Source: Begonia masoniana (lineage: Eukaryota > Streptophyta > Magnoliopsida > Cucurbitales > Begoniaceae). Taken from it: a stretch of 64,000 bases of DNA. The stretch's first letter is position 1. Every line of letters starts with the position of its first letter. The notes beneath the pieces are model-generated. The model was not told the DNA's origin. It saw only the letters and a program-made list of their open reading frames with translations, and did no database searches. The DNA is taken from positions 9,593,519 through 9,657,518 of the forward strand of contig CM039514.1 in the NCBI GenBank assembly GCA_022432975.1. Direction: 5' to 3'. Both the position numbers and the translations under genes were made by a program. Shown here piece after piece: positions 10,421-20,934 of this stretch.

Positions 10421-11037
10421 GAAGTTATCGATCGATCGGCTAAATATGGCGATCGATCGGCGCTTCTGAGTTTAATTCCAGGCGATTGATCGCGTCTCAC
10501 ACTTACCCCTTTTCGCTATTAAAACCCTACCCTTTGAAATACAAATCCCTTTCTCACCTATGATCGATCGGCGCCCACATACCATATTGTCTAATGCCGT
10601 CTTCGGTGGCACACCACCGGGTTCTCTCACGACAAAAGGTAAACTTCTCCTGCTGAACCCTTTCTCTTTCTAGCAATTGGAAGGTTCCGAATTTTCGAAC
10701 TTTATCTTCCCTGCTCTAGTTTCGGTCATACTTTGACAGTTTTTCTTTAGAGTGTTAACTCTCTTCATGCTGTGATCATGAATTTGACCATTGATTTTTC
10801 ATTTTGATGGTGGTTATGAGTATAGTCCAGTAGTGGGTCAATGTGTATTCTGCATGCCCACCAGGTGTTTGATTAAATGTCTGAGTCAAGTGGAACTTCC
10901 AATTGTGCATTGTGTTTACTCCAAACTTCTTATTTGCTTCTCTCATGTGCTTAAATGTCGTGCGTGTGTATGCTGGGTTGGCTGTGTCTGCTTTGTGTTC
11001 GCAGTAACAGGTTATCTAAATCGTGTGCCATTCCAAG

Positions 11038-12039
11038 ATGTCGCCTAAACAATCAAGAGCCAAGACTAGTTTAGTATCAATCAACCTCATCCAGCAGTCA
11101 TTCCTCACCCCCACAACGGCTAACTATTTTAAAGAGTTTATGACCAAGGACAAGGCAATTATCTGTGAAGTTCAATTCCAGCCGGCAGTGACTGATGGCA
11201 ACATCTTGGCCATGCTTCGAGAAAGACGGTGGGAGACTATTGCAGTCCTCAGTGGTGATGCGAACGTAACTATCGTTGGCGAATTTTATGCAAACCTCAG
11301 AGCCGCAAATAATGATGGGCCTGTCAAAGTTAGGAACAAATTCATCGACTTCTCTACTGAAGCTATCAACACCCACCTCGGCCTCGAAAATTTAGTGGCT
11401 AACAAATATCAAACCATGATGGATGCCGAGCCGGATTACAACATGATTTTAGGAGAGATGGGCCACCGAGGGTCAACATGGATTTATTCTTCGATCAACC
11501 CCGCACAACCGTTACACCTCATCTCAAGTTGCCTCAATCGCTACGCTCAAGCGTGGTACAAATTCATTTGAGGTAATTTGATGCCCACATCTCAAAAATC
11601 TGAGCTGACCAAGGAGCAAGCGGTGTTTCTCTACTGCATTCTCATAGGGCGCTCTATAAATGTCGGACAGATTATCCACCAAAACATTCTAACCTATTGG
11701 CAAGGGTCCATAGCCGGGCACATCCATCCAGTGCTGATCACCCACCTATGTGTTGTAGCCAATGTCACTATAAGCTCCACAGACGAGCCATGGATCCAGC
11801 AGATGGTGTACAGCTCGCCGAATATTGACAGAATAGCGAATTGGCCCTATGGGATTGCCCGAGATACTGGATTAGGGTTCGATGAAAATGATGTAAATGT
11901 CGTCATCCCTCCTCAGCCACAGCCTCTGCCTCGTCTAAGGCATAATCGATCGCACGTCTTAACTTATGCGCAACATGACATGGTGCTAGAACGACAAGCT
12001 CACAGAGAGGCTCGCCTTAAACAGTGTTATGAAAGTTAG
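11038..12039 (+). pseudogene. Athila env-position ORF (plant transposon protein domain)
   Basis: Downstream of pol lies the extra ORF of the Athila branch. It reads from MSPKQSR through FQPAVTDGNILAMLRERRWE, EFYANLRAAN and DFSTEAINTHLG, stops at TGA 11569-11571, then restarts in the same frame with MPTSQKSELTKEQAVFLYCI and GRSINVGQII up to 12039. These blocks match the 'putative plant transposon protein' domain seen in env-position ORFs. No signal peptide or transmembrane helix is visible in this copy. The role of the protein is not established. Confidence 0.75.
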
Positions 12040-12078
12040 TATGCTGCACCACCCACTCTGAGCGCATCCTCTTCATCC

Positions 12079-12351
12079 ATGCCCCCTAGCTCTTATACCA
12101 TTGATGATGTAAGACATATGGTTGCGCATCTGACTATTCAACAAGAGCAGATAAACACTCGGCAAGCCCGTATGGAACAGAGATTGATGGAACTTTCACA
12201 ATTTATTGCCCATTATATAGAAGCTTTCAATGCCCACCACGGTTACTCGACCCAATCCGACCCCCCTTTTCCTACCTATCCAGAGCATCTATTGCGGCCA
12301 TATGAATATCCATGCGACAATGAAGAAGACGATATGTCGGGCTCCACATGA
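12079..12351 (+). pseudogene. Athila env-position ORF, C-terminal segment
   Basis: A 90-codon open frame begins MPPSSYTIDDVRHMVAHL and contains a glutamine-rich amphipathic stretch (QQEQINTRQARMEQRLMEL) that could form a short coiled coil. It ends in an acidic tail (DNEEDDM). It follows a stop at 12037-12039, after which YAAPPTLSASSSS bridges to it in the same frame. It is probably the C terminus of the ORF above, separated by a nonsense mutation. Confidence 0.6.
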
Positions 12352-13781
12352 GGTATGCTATTCCCTTTCACGTTTTTCTTGTTTGCTTTGTTTACATTGA
12401 GGACACTGTTTTTATTTCAAGTTTGGGGGTGGATAAATTTCAACTTACTTTATATCTGCATATATGTTGTTTCGTTATGCAATCTAAATTCTTGATTAAG
12501 GTGTCTATGACTGAATTGTTTACTACATTTATACTTTGAACCTCTAGAAAAACTCTAAGCTAAAGATGATTTGTAGTATTTCACATTGACTTGAGCTTAT
12601 GAAGTTAAACTCACAATTCTGTGCACGTTTAATTTTTGTTTGAATTCAGCTGTTGGTTTCATACATTTGTAGTCAACATTTAATGAGGGCCAAACACTGT
12701 AAGGGAGTGAAACTCCAGTCCGTGAGTGTTAGTAAGGTAAAAATCCTTCTTGGTTTTTCCCAACATCCTCGAATGAATATTGAGATTTTTCAAATAAGAG
12801 AATGACTTAGGCCATTATTGGACCAATTGAACTTTCTTAGCTTACCTTGTTATGTCATTTAATGACAACCTTTAGTCACCCTTTTGAGCCTACAATTTGC
12901 CATTCAACTGTCACCTATTTTAGGCTAGCCTCATATATTTTTCCTACCCTATTGATTGAGCACGGGGGTTTATTGATATTCATAGAGGAGATTTGGAGAA
13001 GGTGTTAAGGTGAATTATTAGAAACTCCTTTGTCATATTTTTCTTTTGTTGCATTCAGTATATTTTTATTTATGTTAGTCTATTCAACTAGTCACAAAAG
13101 TAACGATTTAAAATAAAAAATTATTTTACTAAGTTTGTATTGCTTATCTGTTGACAAAGGAGAAAAAGTTAGGTGCTATTGAACGATATAAGTTTGGGGG
13201 GACGAGAGATTAAAAGGAAGTTTGAGTTAGTTTAATGAGTGAGTCAATAGTTCGAAGGATATTCTGAGTAGGTGAAATAAGGTAGAATAAGTTGTGCTCT
13301 AAATATTCGTTTGATTCCAAAAATCCCTACCATTTAGCCCAACCTTCCATTACAAATTTTTAAGGACCTATCGACTTTTGTTTTGATTTATTGATATTTG
13401 CTATTAGTTGAATGATGGGCAAAAACTATTGAACGATGAGAGTGAACAGAGTACTCCCAAGTGAGTTGTGCGTACATCCTTTCCCAGTAGCTACAATAGT
13501 TGAGCCAACAGTTAGAGTAAAATGAAAATGAGTTCACATACACACAAGGATTTCCAAATAAGCGATGGTTAATGCACTATTATAAGTTATTTCTTTGGCA
13601 AAGTGTTCCAATAGATGGTTTTTAGCATAAATGTTTTCAAGCTGAGACGAATTACCTAAAATCTTGACTAAGATTGCTTTGCCTTACAATGTTATGTATT
13701 TTAATTGGGATTAGACTTGTTTATATTCTAGTGTTGTTTAATTTTGTTAGCTTGAGGATAAGCTTTCATTCAAGTTTGGGG
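12352..13781 (+). other. Athila 3' untranslated region with repeated PPT-like motifs
   Basis: This 1.4-kb stretch has no coding capacity. It lies between the env-position ORF and the LTR. The motif AAGTTTGGGG occurs three times: 12418-12430, 13189-13201 and, directly at the LTR, 13771-13781. Only the last can be the functional polypurine tract. The earlier two may be ancestral or auxiliary tracts. Confidence 0.65.
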
Positions 13782-15235
13782 TGTGATAAGTGTGTATTTT
13801 ACACACTTATTTGTACTCGTTTATGCTTGATTCGATAACTTTTTCTCAAGTGTTTGAAGGAATTTGACGTCTTTTGTGTAAGTGTGCAGACAATTTAAAT
13901 AAACCAGGTTGGAGCTTGAATACAAAGAAGAAAATCAAGAGGACGAAAAGAAGAAAAACAAAAGTTGGAGAAACATAAACATTGCCGATCGATTGGCCCT
14001 TTTCAAGCAATCGATCGGCTGAAGAGAAAACAAAAGAATTGAGAGCAAGGAAACAGAACAAAAGCCGATCGATCGACCATCTTCAGGTGATCGATCGGCT
14101 GAAGAGAAGATATATCGCACGAGACAAAACAAAAGCCGATCGATCGGCTAAATGAGGCGATCGATCGGCTGAAGAAAAGATTGCGTTGCATGAGCAGAAA
14201 CATTGCCGATCAATCGGCCATTTCAGGCGATCGATCAGCTACCGCTGAAAAGTCTTTACGCAAATTTGGAAATTTTAATTTATATAATCTCAGTCGTTGA
14301 TCTAATGAGAAATAAAGAAGCCAAACCTAAAAACAACAGAGGAACGAAGAGATTAGGAGAAGAAAAAGCAAAGGAGATTATGCAGAGAAAAGAGGAGAAG
14401 AGACTGCAGAATTGACGATGAAAAAGCTGGGGAACAAAAAGTGAGAGTTTGGATATCAACATAGTTTTTCTCCTCTCCTTCGATAATTACTTATGAACAT
14501 CTTTATTATTGTTGTTTCTTTTTGTTCTAGCATGAACTAAATTTCTCTTCTAGGGCTACGATGTAGCCAGACGATGTTTATTTTCTGTTTCTTTGTTTAA
14601 TTAAATTCAATAAGTATTTCTCCCAATATTGTTGACGCATTTAATTCTCGTTCTTAAAGCTTGTAAATTTCTAGCCAATCTTTACTTGATTTTTGGGGTG
14701 TTTTGAGAGTGAGAGGTGATAAACACCCGAGCAATGGAATTAATATCATAAATGTGCATAGGCTAGAGATAGTTACAGTATTGATGTGATCATTGTAATT
14801 TCTCAATTTAATTGTATTTGATTAATGTTAGAATTTAATACTGAGAAGTGATAACCCATTAATCAGATAAACTAAGTAATGCTCGAGAGAGATTGTATTA
14901 GAATTTAGCAAAATCGATCATCAACATAAGAAGAATACTGATGAATATGATTAGGAAGGAATGAAATAAATGTTGTCTTGGTGAAATCGTAGTACCTAGG
15001 CTTTTATTAATCAAATTTAATCTCATTCTATCTGTTTTATTATTTTACATTAGTTTACTTTACTTTTTTTGGTCATTCAATTTAATTTCAATTCTTGAAA
15101 CCATAAAACGTGTGTTCAATTTAGAATTAAAATTAATGAATTTGATTATTAATTAACAAGTCCTTGTGGGTTCGACACTCTAATTATCACTTTATTACTT
15201 GTTACGACTCGTACACTTGCGAACTATTTTTCACA
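13782..15235 (+). mobile_element. Athila-like LTR (plus orientation)
   Basis: A 1454-bp LTR from TGTGATAAGTGTG to TTTTTCACA. Its 3' 780 bp match, inverted, the LTR at 19003-19785. It contains a palindrome cluster (13985-14240) and ends in the GTGGGTTCGACACTCTAATT block typical of this lineage. It is followed not by a TSD but by ACAAGTTTTT, the leader bases that normally follow a 5' LTR, and then by antisense gag. Confidence 0.8.
13985..14240. repeat. CGATCGATCG palindrome cluster in Athila LTR
   Basis: Four paired units have the form GCCGATCGATCGGC ... GCGATCGATCGGCTGAAGA, with AAATGAGG or similar spacers. Each half is self-complementary and each pair is an inverted repeat. The open frames on the minus strand here (13846-14203) are repeat translations. 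Confidence 0.85.
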
Positions 15236-15240
15236 ACAAG

Positions 15241-15905
15241 TTTTTGAAGGCATCAAGGAACTTAGAAAATTGATTATCAAGCTTCACATTCTTCAGTCTT
15301 TGTGGAAAAGGCACTTGAGGTGGAATTGCTTGTATTGGCGAAGAATGAGATGGCTGAAACCTTTGAGCTTCTTTTTCACTTGAACCCCCATTATCCAATT
15401 TAGGCACACTTGGCTCTTTTTGCACCGGTTCAATCACTGTTCCATTTTGAGTGGTAACTGCATTACAATGCTCTTTCAGATTTACTTTAGTATTGCTAGG
15501 TAGTGTACCTTGAGATCTTCCATTAATGATACTAGCAAATTGGCCTAGTTAATTCTCAAGACTTCGAATTTGGGCCAATTGATTCTGCATTGTTGTACGA
15601 GTTTCGGCCATAAATTGCATAAAGGCTGATTCGAGATCATTTTTCTTCTCAGCTTGTTGAGATGGATCGGGTTGAGATGCTTGAGGCATTTGCATAACAT
15701 TTTGAGAATTGCTCCATGAGAAATTAGGATGTTGTCGCCACCCTGGATTATAAGTGTTTGAGCTGAGATTTACTTGCCGATTAAAATTCCTCATGTAGTT
15801 AACTTGTTCTGCAGATTTATTCGGCATAGGATTTCCCACTTGGTATTCTTCACTCTGATGCGGTCCTTGACACCATTGACAATTAACCATCGGCGCTTTC
15901 CCCAC
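15241..15905 (-). pseudogene. Inverted Athila gag, C-terminal half with zinc knuckle
   Basis: Read on the minus strand, this runs from GKAPMVNCQWCQGPHQSEEY (a CX2CX4H knuckle whose last Cys is Tyr), through NTYNPGWRQHPNFSW and the FMQFMAETRTTMQNQ region, to QRLKNVKLDNQFSKFLDAFK, where it meets the LTR leader at 15236-15245. There is an in-frame stop near 15548. It covers the same domain as the plus-strand gag at 2136-2400, so this is a second copy and not the displaced 5' part of the first. Confidence 0.8.
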
Positions 15906-15926
15906 ACTAGCTGCTATATGAGACTG

Positions 15927-18009
15927 TAACGCCCCAAGTTTTCTAAACTCAGTTCGTTATTCATAAACCTGAACATAACTAGGAGATTTTGGACCAATTT
16001 AAAACTTCACTCGAAAGTCAAAATTTGAACGTTTGTTAAAGACATAAAAACTTGCAGCGGAAAATCTTTGAGCAAAGCAAAGTTAAGCAAAACTACAAAA
16101 CAGTGTTCGAATAATCGGTTAAAATAGTAAGAATTTATTGAATGAAAGCTTAAGCGTAAAATACTCAAAATTCGTAAAAAGTCAAACGCATCTGCCGCTA
16201 AACAAGGTCAACGAAAAGGGGCAGAAATAAAACCGAAGGCTTCCACCGATGACGTCAGCCGGAGGAGTCATTCTTCCAGTATTAGCCGATCGCAAAACGA
16301 CAAATTTTGCTACTCGCATCTACCGATGACATCAGCCAGATGATTCGTTCATCCAGCCTCTGCCGATCACAAGACGATAAATCTTTTACTCACGTCTTTC
16401 GATAGGTAAAATACTCGACATCATCCGGTTACAAAACTACAAAAGACTTTTACCTTCATCATCCGATGGATAAAACACTCAACATCATCCGGTTACAAAA
16501 CGACAAATTTTCTACTTTTAACTTCCGATGGCTTCCACTGAAGACATCATCCGATGGCTTTACTGAAGACATCATCCGATGGCTTTACTGAAGACATCAT
16601 CCGATGGCTTTACTGAAGACATCATCCGATAACTTTACTGAAGACATCTTCCGATAGTCAACAGAACAACAACTTTATATAGCAACTCATCGAGCATTTT
16701 CAATTTACACAAAGAAAGCTCTGACTACCAAAAGAATTTGAGCATTTTACTAAAAATCGTTCAAACCTATTTAAATCCGTGTATTACTCCAAACTTTAGT
16801 AGACACCACTATTAAATCCAACAGAGTATCATTATTAGAAAAGTCTCAAATTGAGTTCAAACATCAAAAACTACCTCTGTCATAGAAACTCACAACATAC
16901 TTAAATTGAATCATAGTTCACTAAACCTTCTCATCCACTAACACCAGTTAAACCGCTTCATCAGTTTACCAGGCCAAAGCAGGAATGTACTCCTCCAACC
17001 TCATCTATTCATCTGTGCACTCAGGAAAATCACCTGCAGTATCCTCAACACCTACATCACAAAACTCATCTATTAGCCTAATGCTAAGTAAGTAAAGCAG
17101 TAATGAAATGCAATTTCTACTTTCTCATCTCAATTGCATTCACATTCATTCATAAACTGATATGATCCCTCGGTTCCCTTGGGAGTGGGATCAATCCTCC
17201 CAATGTTATACATCCTCTACTCGATTAAGGGGCGGATGAATTCCCTTAATAGTTGATCTGATCCCTCAGTTCCCTTGGGAGTGAGATCAATCCTCTCAAT
17301 GTTATAAATCCCTTCATAAGTTAAGGGGTGGATTAGTTCCCTTAATAGTTTGTCTGTCACATTCAGCTCACGCCTTACCATTCCTTACATGGAAATTCAT
17401 TTTCGTAATCTTTCAAAAAAAACATTATGCATGACATACAAACTCATTCACACGATACATAATCCTACTGTTTTGTGATGTAGGCCCGAAGGCACATGCA
17501 TACTTCACTTACCTGGCTCTCCTGGAAATCGCTCGGCTGTAAGTTACTTTAGAAGCTCGCTCACCTAAGTTCATAATAGAACATCAATCAAACCTTCACT
17601 AAACTTTACCAAAAATTAACCAGAAGAACAAGGAAACCAGTTTGGAACTCTACTGCTTGCACATTCCCATTCATCCCAAAAACCCGAACCTACTCTCATC
17701 TACAGCATCCTTGAAATCCTAACATTGTACTCCCTCAGTTATCTAACTGCTAAAATGCAAGAGAATGAGAAAAAACGTACCTAAGTTGAAAGAGAATCGA
17801 GCAAGAAAATCGCCTAGAGAGCTCTGCTGCTTGAGCTGAAAACCCGAAGAAGAAAAGTATGAAATGGTGGCGGCTACAGTGCATTAAACCCAACCCTCTT
17901 TCCTTAAATAGGTTATCCACTTAAAATTTCTAATTACCCTTATGCCCTTGCCTAGTCATCCACTAATTTAAAAGAATAGAGAATTAGTTTGATAAAACCG
18001 GGTGTTACA
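15927..18009 (-). mobile_element. Solo LTR, Tekay-type, TSD GAGAC
   Basis: A 2083-bp sister of 2406-4505 with termini TGTAACGCCCC...CGGGTGTTACA and a perfect TSD GAGAC (15922-15926 and 18010-18014). It interrupts the inverted Athila gag. It carries a 24-25-bp tandem repeat (CTTTACTGAAGACATCATCC, 16530-16650). Splice-like signals on the minus strand are a donor at 17512 and an acceptor at 17052, with the acidic mini-ORF just after the acceptor. Confidence 0.9.
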
Positions 18010-18016
18010 GAGACTC

Positions 18017-18913
18017 TTATAACTGTTTAGCCAATGAGGCAACTTGTAGTGTTAAAGCTTTTATAGCCTCAACCTCTGGGGTACCAGTTGTACGCTTCAT
18101 AATTGTGCGTTCCACAGGGCATGGGTCATTATTAAGTGCCAATTCCTCCAATAGATCATATGCTGCTTCTTCAGTTTTTCTCATTAAGACGCCACTTGCA
18201 GCTGCATTCACCAGAGTTTTAGTAGATTATGATAGTCCCACATAGAAAGTTTGAATATGCATCCATTTTGGTAGGCCATGGTTGGGGCATTTTCTCAACA
18301 TATCCTTGAATCTCGCCCATGCCTCATATAGAGTTTCCCCATCGAATTGACTGAAATTTATTATATCGTTTCAGAGCTTAGCAGTCTTCTCAAAGGGGAA
18401 GAACTTAGAAAGTAACTTCTTGCATAATTCTTCCCATGTAGTAATACAATTTGTTGGCAGAGAGTTAAGTCAATTCTTTGCATGGTCCCGTAATGAGAAT
18501 GGAAATAAACGCAGTCTTACTGCATCATCCGCCACGTTGTGGAATCTGAAAGTATTGCATACTTTCAAAAAATTTGCAATGTGATTTTTGGGGTCCTCAG
18601 AAAGTAGTCCACTGAACTGAGACTGTTGAATCATATGCAAGATGTCTAGCTTAATTTCAAAATTTGCTGCAATAACCGGCTTCCAAATAGCTGAATGAAT
18701 CCCGGATAGAATAGGTATAACGTAGTCCAGCAAGGTCCGGTTCTCAGCATTATCTTCCACATTATCTCCCATGATGGCACGCGCTTGTTGAATAACTTCT
18801 CTTCTCTCTCTACGATTTTGTCGACACATACGCTCGATCTCAAGATTAAGCATGAGAAGATTAGCGTCTCCTTCTTTACGCATACACCTGGAAGTAACAC
18901 AAAAGTTAAACAA
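18017..18913 (-). pseudogene. Inverted Athila gag, N-terminal (capsid) half
   Basis: On the minus strand the capsid part is recognisable: ENRTLLDYVIPILSGIHSAI, DILHMIQQSQFSGLLSEDPK, IANFLKVCNTFRFHNVADDA and VRLRLFPFSLRDHAK (18470-18800). A frameshifted region (18212-18470) and the block at 18017-18211 (SGVLMRKTEEAAYDLLEELA) follow. This is the normal Gag order for Athila-type elements. Stops at 18238-18480 inactivate it. Confidence 0.85.
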
Positions 18914-18973
18914 GAATAAAATAAATAGAATTCAAAATAACACTAAAAATAATTAATTTGATATCAATAATAA

Positions 18974-18996
18974 AGTCCCCGGCAACGACGCTAAAA
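18974..18996 (-). other. Primer-binding site of inverted Athila element (tRNA-Asp type)
   Basis: On the minus strand the LTR end is followed by ACAAGTTTTT and then AGCGTCGTTGCCGGGGAC. This differs by two transitions from TGGCGCCGTTGCCGGGGA, which is complementary to the 3' end of plant tRNA-Asp and is used by Athila/Tat elements. It fixes the orientation of the inverted copy. Confidence 0.75.
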
Positions 18997-19002
18997 ACTT
19001 GT

Positions 19003-19785
19003 TGTGAAAAATAGTTCGCAAATGTACGAGTCACAACAAGTAATAAAGTGATAATTAGAGTGTCGAACCCACAAGGACTTGTTAATTAATAATCGAATTT
19101 ATTAATCTTAGATCTAAATTGAACACATGTTTTATGGTTTCAAGAATTGAAATTAAATTGAATGACTAAAACAAGTAAAATAAACCAATGTAAAATAATA
19201 AAACAGATAGAATGAGATTAAATTTGATTAATAAAAGCCTAGGTACTACGATTTCACCAAGACAACATTTATTTCATTCCTTCCTAATCTTATTCATCAG
19301 TACTCTTCTTATGTTGATGATCGATTTCGCTAAATTCTAATACAATCTCTCTTGAGCATTGCTTAGTTTATCTGATTAATGGGTTATCACTTCTCAGTCT
19401 CAAATCCTAACATTAATCAAATACAATTAAATTGAGAAATCCCAATGATCACATCAATACCGTAACTATATCTAGTCTACGCATATTTATGACATTAATT
19501 CCATTGCTCAGGTGTTTATCACCTCTCAGTCTCAAAACACCTCAAAAATCAAATAAAGATTGACTAGAAATTTACAAGTTTTAAGAACGGGAATTAAATG
19601 CGTCAACAATATTGGAATAAGTACTTATTGAATTTAATTAAACAAAGAAACAGAAAATAAATATCGTTTGGCTACATCGTAGCCCTATAAGAGAAATTTA
19701 GTTCATGCTAGAAGAAAAAGAAACAACAATAATAAAGATGTTCATAAGTAATTATCGAAGGAGAGGAGAAAAACTATGCTGGGAT
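19003..19785 (-). mobile_element. Athila-like LTR, truncated, inverted
   Basis: It starts at TGTGAAAAATAG (the complement of the LTR 3' end). It matches the LTR at 13782-15235 in inverted orientation up to about 19785, 20 bp before the assembly gap. The U3 part and any palindrome cluster are missing or lie in the gap. Confidence 0.8.
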
Positions 19786-19806
19786 ATCGCCGGTATTTTT
19801 TTTTTT

Positions 19807-19906
19807 NNNNNNNNNNNNNNNNNNNNNNNNNNNNNNNNNNNNNNNNNNNNNNNNNNNNNNNNNNNNNNNNNNNNNNNNNNNNNNNNNNNNNNNNNNNNNN
19901 NNNNNN
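19807..19906. other. Assembly gap (100 N)
   Basis: Exactly 100 N preceded by a run of T. The round number suggests a gap of unknown size. Open frames crossing it are meaningless. Confidence 1.
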
Positions 19907-20556
19907 TGTAGCCAGACCAGCGCCACCTCATGCTCTATCGTATAAAGCTGAATGTGTCGCCTTCTTCATCAGGCTCCAGTTTTTTTGTTTTTTATTTTTT
20001 GACGATTTTAATGTTGCAGAAGAAGAAAAGGGAGAAACCCAGCTTGTCTCGCTCCCACTTCCACAATCTACTTCTGACTTTCCGCTTTCAAAATGTCTTT
20101 TCCGCCATTAAATCTAATCGCCTCTTAGGCTAACCGCGCTCTTCATGTTTACGTCTTGTTCCCCCCTCTCCTGCCCCTTTACCTTTTTTCCTCGCTCCTC
20201 CTGTTCTCTCGGCCCATACAAGACGTCACTTCGTCTCGCCATTGGCTTCTTCTTCCAATCCTGGTCCCGACGAAACCTTACATACGCCTCTGTATAATCG
20301 CGATTCCACTCGTGCTTTTGCATATCTAGATGCTTTATTGCCGAAGTGATCCCGAAGATCCATCTGTCCCTCCTATTGATAGTCGCCGGCGAATACCTCT
20401 GAATTTCCGTACACTTTTGTTGGAGGTCTACGATCGGCGATCCGGTGGCCCGCATGTCAAAGAGATTGTTGATCGGTGAAGCTGAGGTGCTGTGTTTCCT
20501 ATTGGCACGATGACACTTTGTTCCTTCGTGGAGAATCTGGTGAAGACGCGGGTAAA

Positions 20557-20600
<44 letters not shown>

Positions 20601-20830
20601 CTGCCTCTGACTCTTCTGAGTTATGCCTTGGTAGCGAAAGACCATCGTCATTTTTTATCGCCGCTGCCTCATCGTCGCTGCTTCATCGCCGCTGCCTCAT
20701 CGTCGTGAAAACCAGAGAGAAGCGACATGGAGGGATTGTATCATTCAGATATTGTTTCTTCTACGATCTGCTCTTTGAAATGTTGGGAATAATGTGTCCA
20801 ACAAGCAGATGTTATGAACATTTTTATTGC
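19907..20830. other. Unrecognised GC-richer segment with T39 run
   Basis: Short open frames exist on both strands (113 codons on minus at 20114-20455; 115 codons on plus at 20492-20839, which crosses the T run). None shows a family I recognise, and frame changes on the plus strand look like decay of a gene fragment. A run of 39 T (20560-20598) could be the poly(A) of a minus-strand retroposed sequence. A small repeat of CGCTGCCTCATCGT units lies at about 20659-20707. Confidence 0.3.
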
Positions 20831-20934
20831 TGTAATTAATAAATAAATTTTATGATTAATTTTTTTGTTTGCATTATTCGATATGTTTTATAAATTCAAA
20901 GAAAAATTTTTGATTATTTGTGCAATTTTAAATT

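Larger units (their letters stand above)
2136..15235 (+). mobile_element. Athila-like Ty3/gypsy element, 5'-truncated, with nested insertions
   Basis: In order on the plus strand there are a gag C-terminal part, aspartic protease, RT, RNase H, integrase, an env-position plant-transposon-protein ORF, a 3' untranslated stretch with a polypurine tract (CAAGTTTGGGG, 13771-13781) and an LTR (13782-15235). This order and the ORF downstream of integrase are the hallmark of the Athila/Tat branch. The 5' LTR, leader and gag N terminus are missing, replaced by the LTR fragment ending at 2135. Two insertions interrupt it: a solo LTR (2406-4505) and a Cassandra composite (8836-10420). Every coding region carries frameshifts or stops, so it cannot move on its own. 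Confidence 0.85.

Noticed and set aside
19705..20111. Open frames spanning the N run
   Set aside because: They depend on translating gap characters.
20114..20455. 113-codon minus-strand ORF as a gene
   Set aside because: It shows no recognisable domain, no splice context and a strongly charged, low-conservation look. It was left as part of an unrecognised segment.
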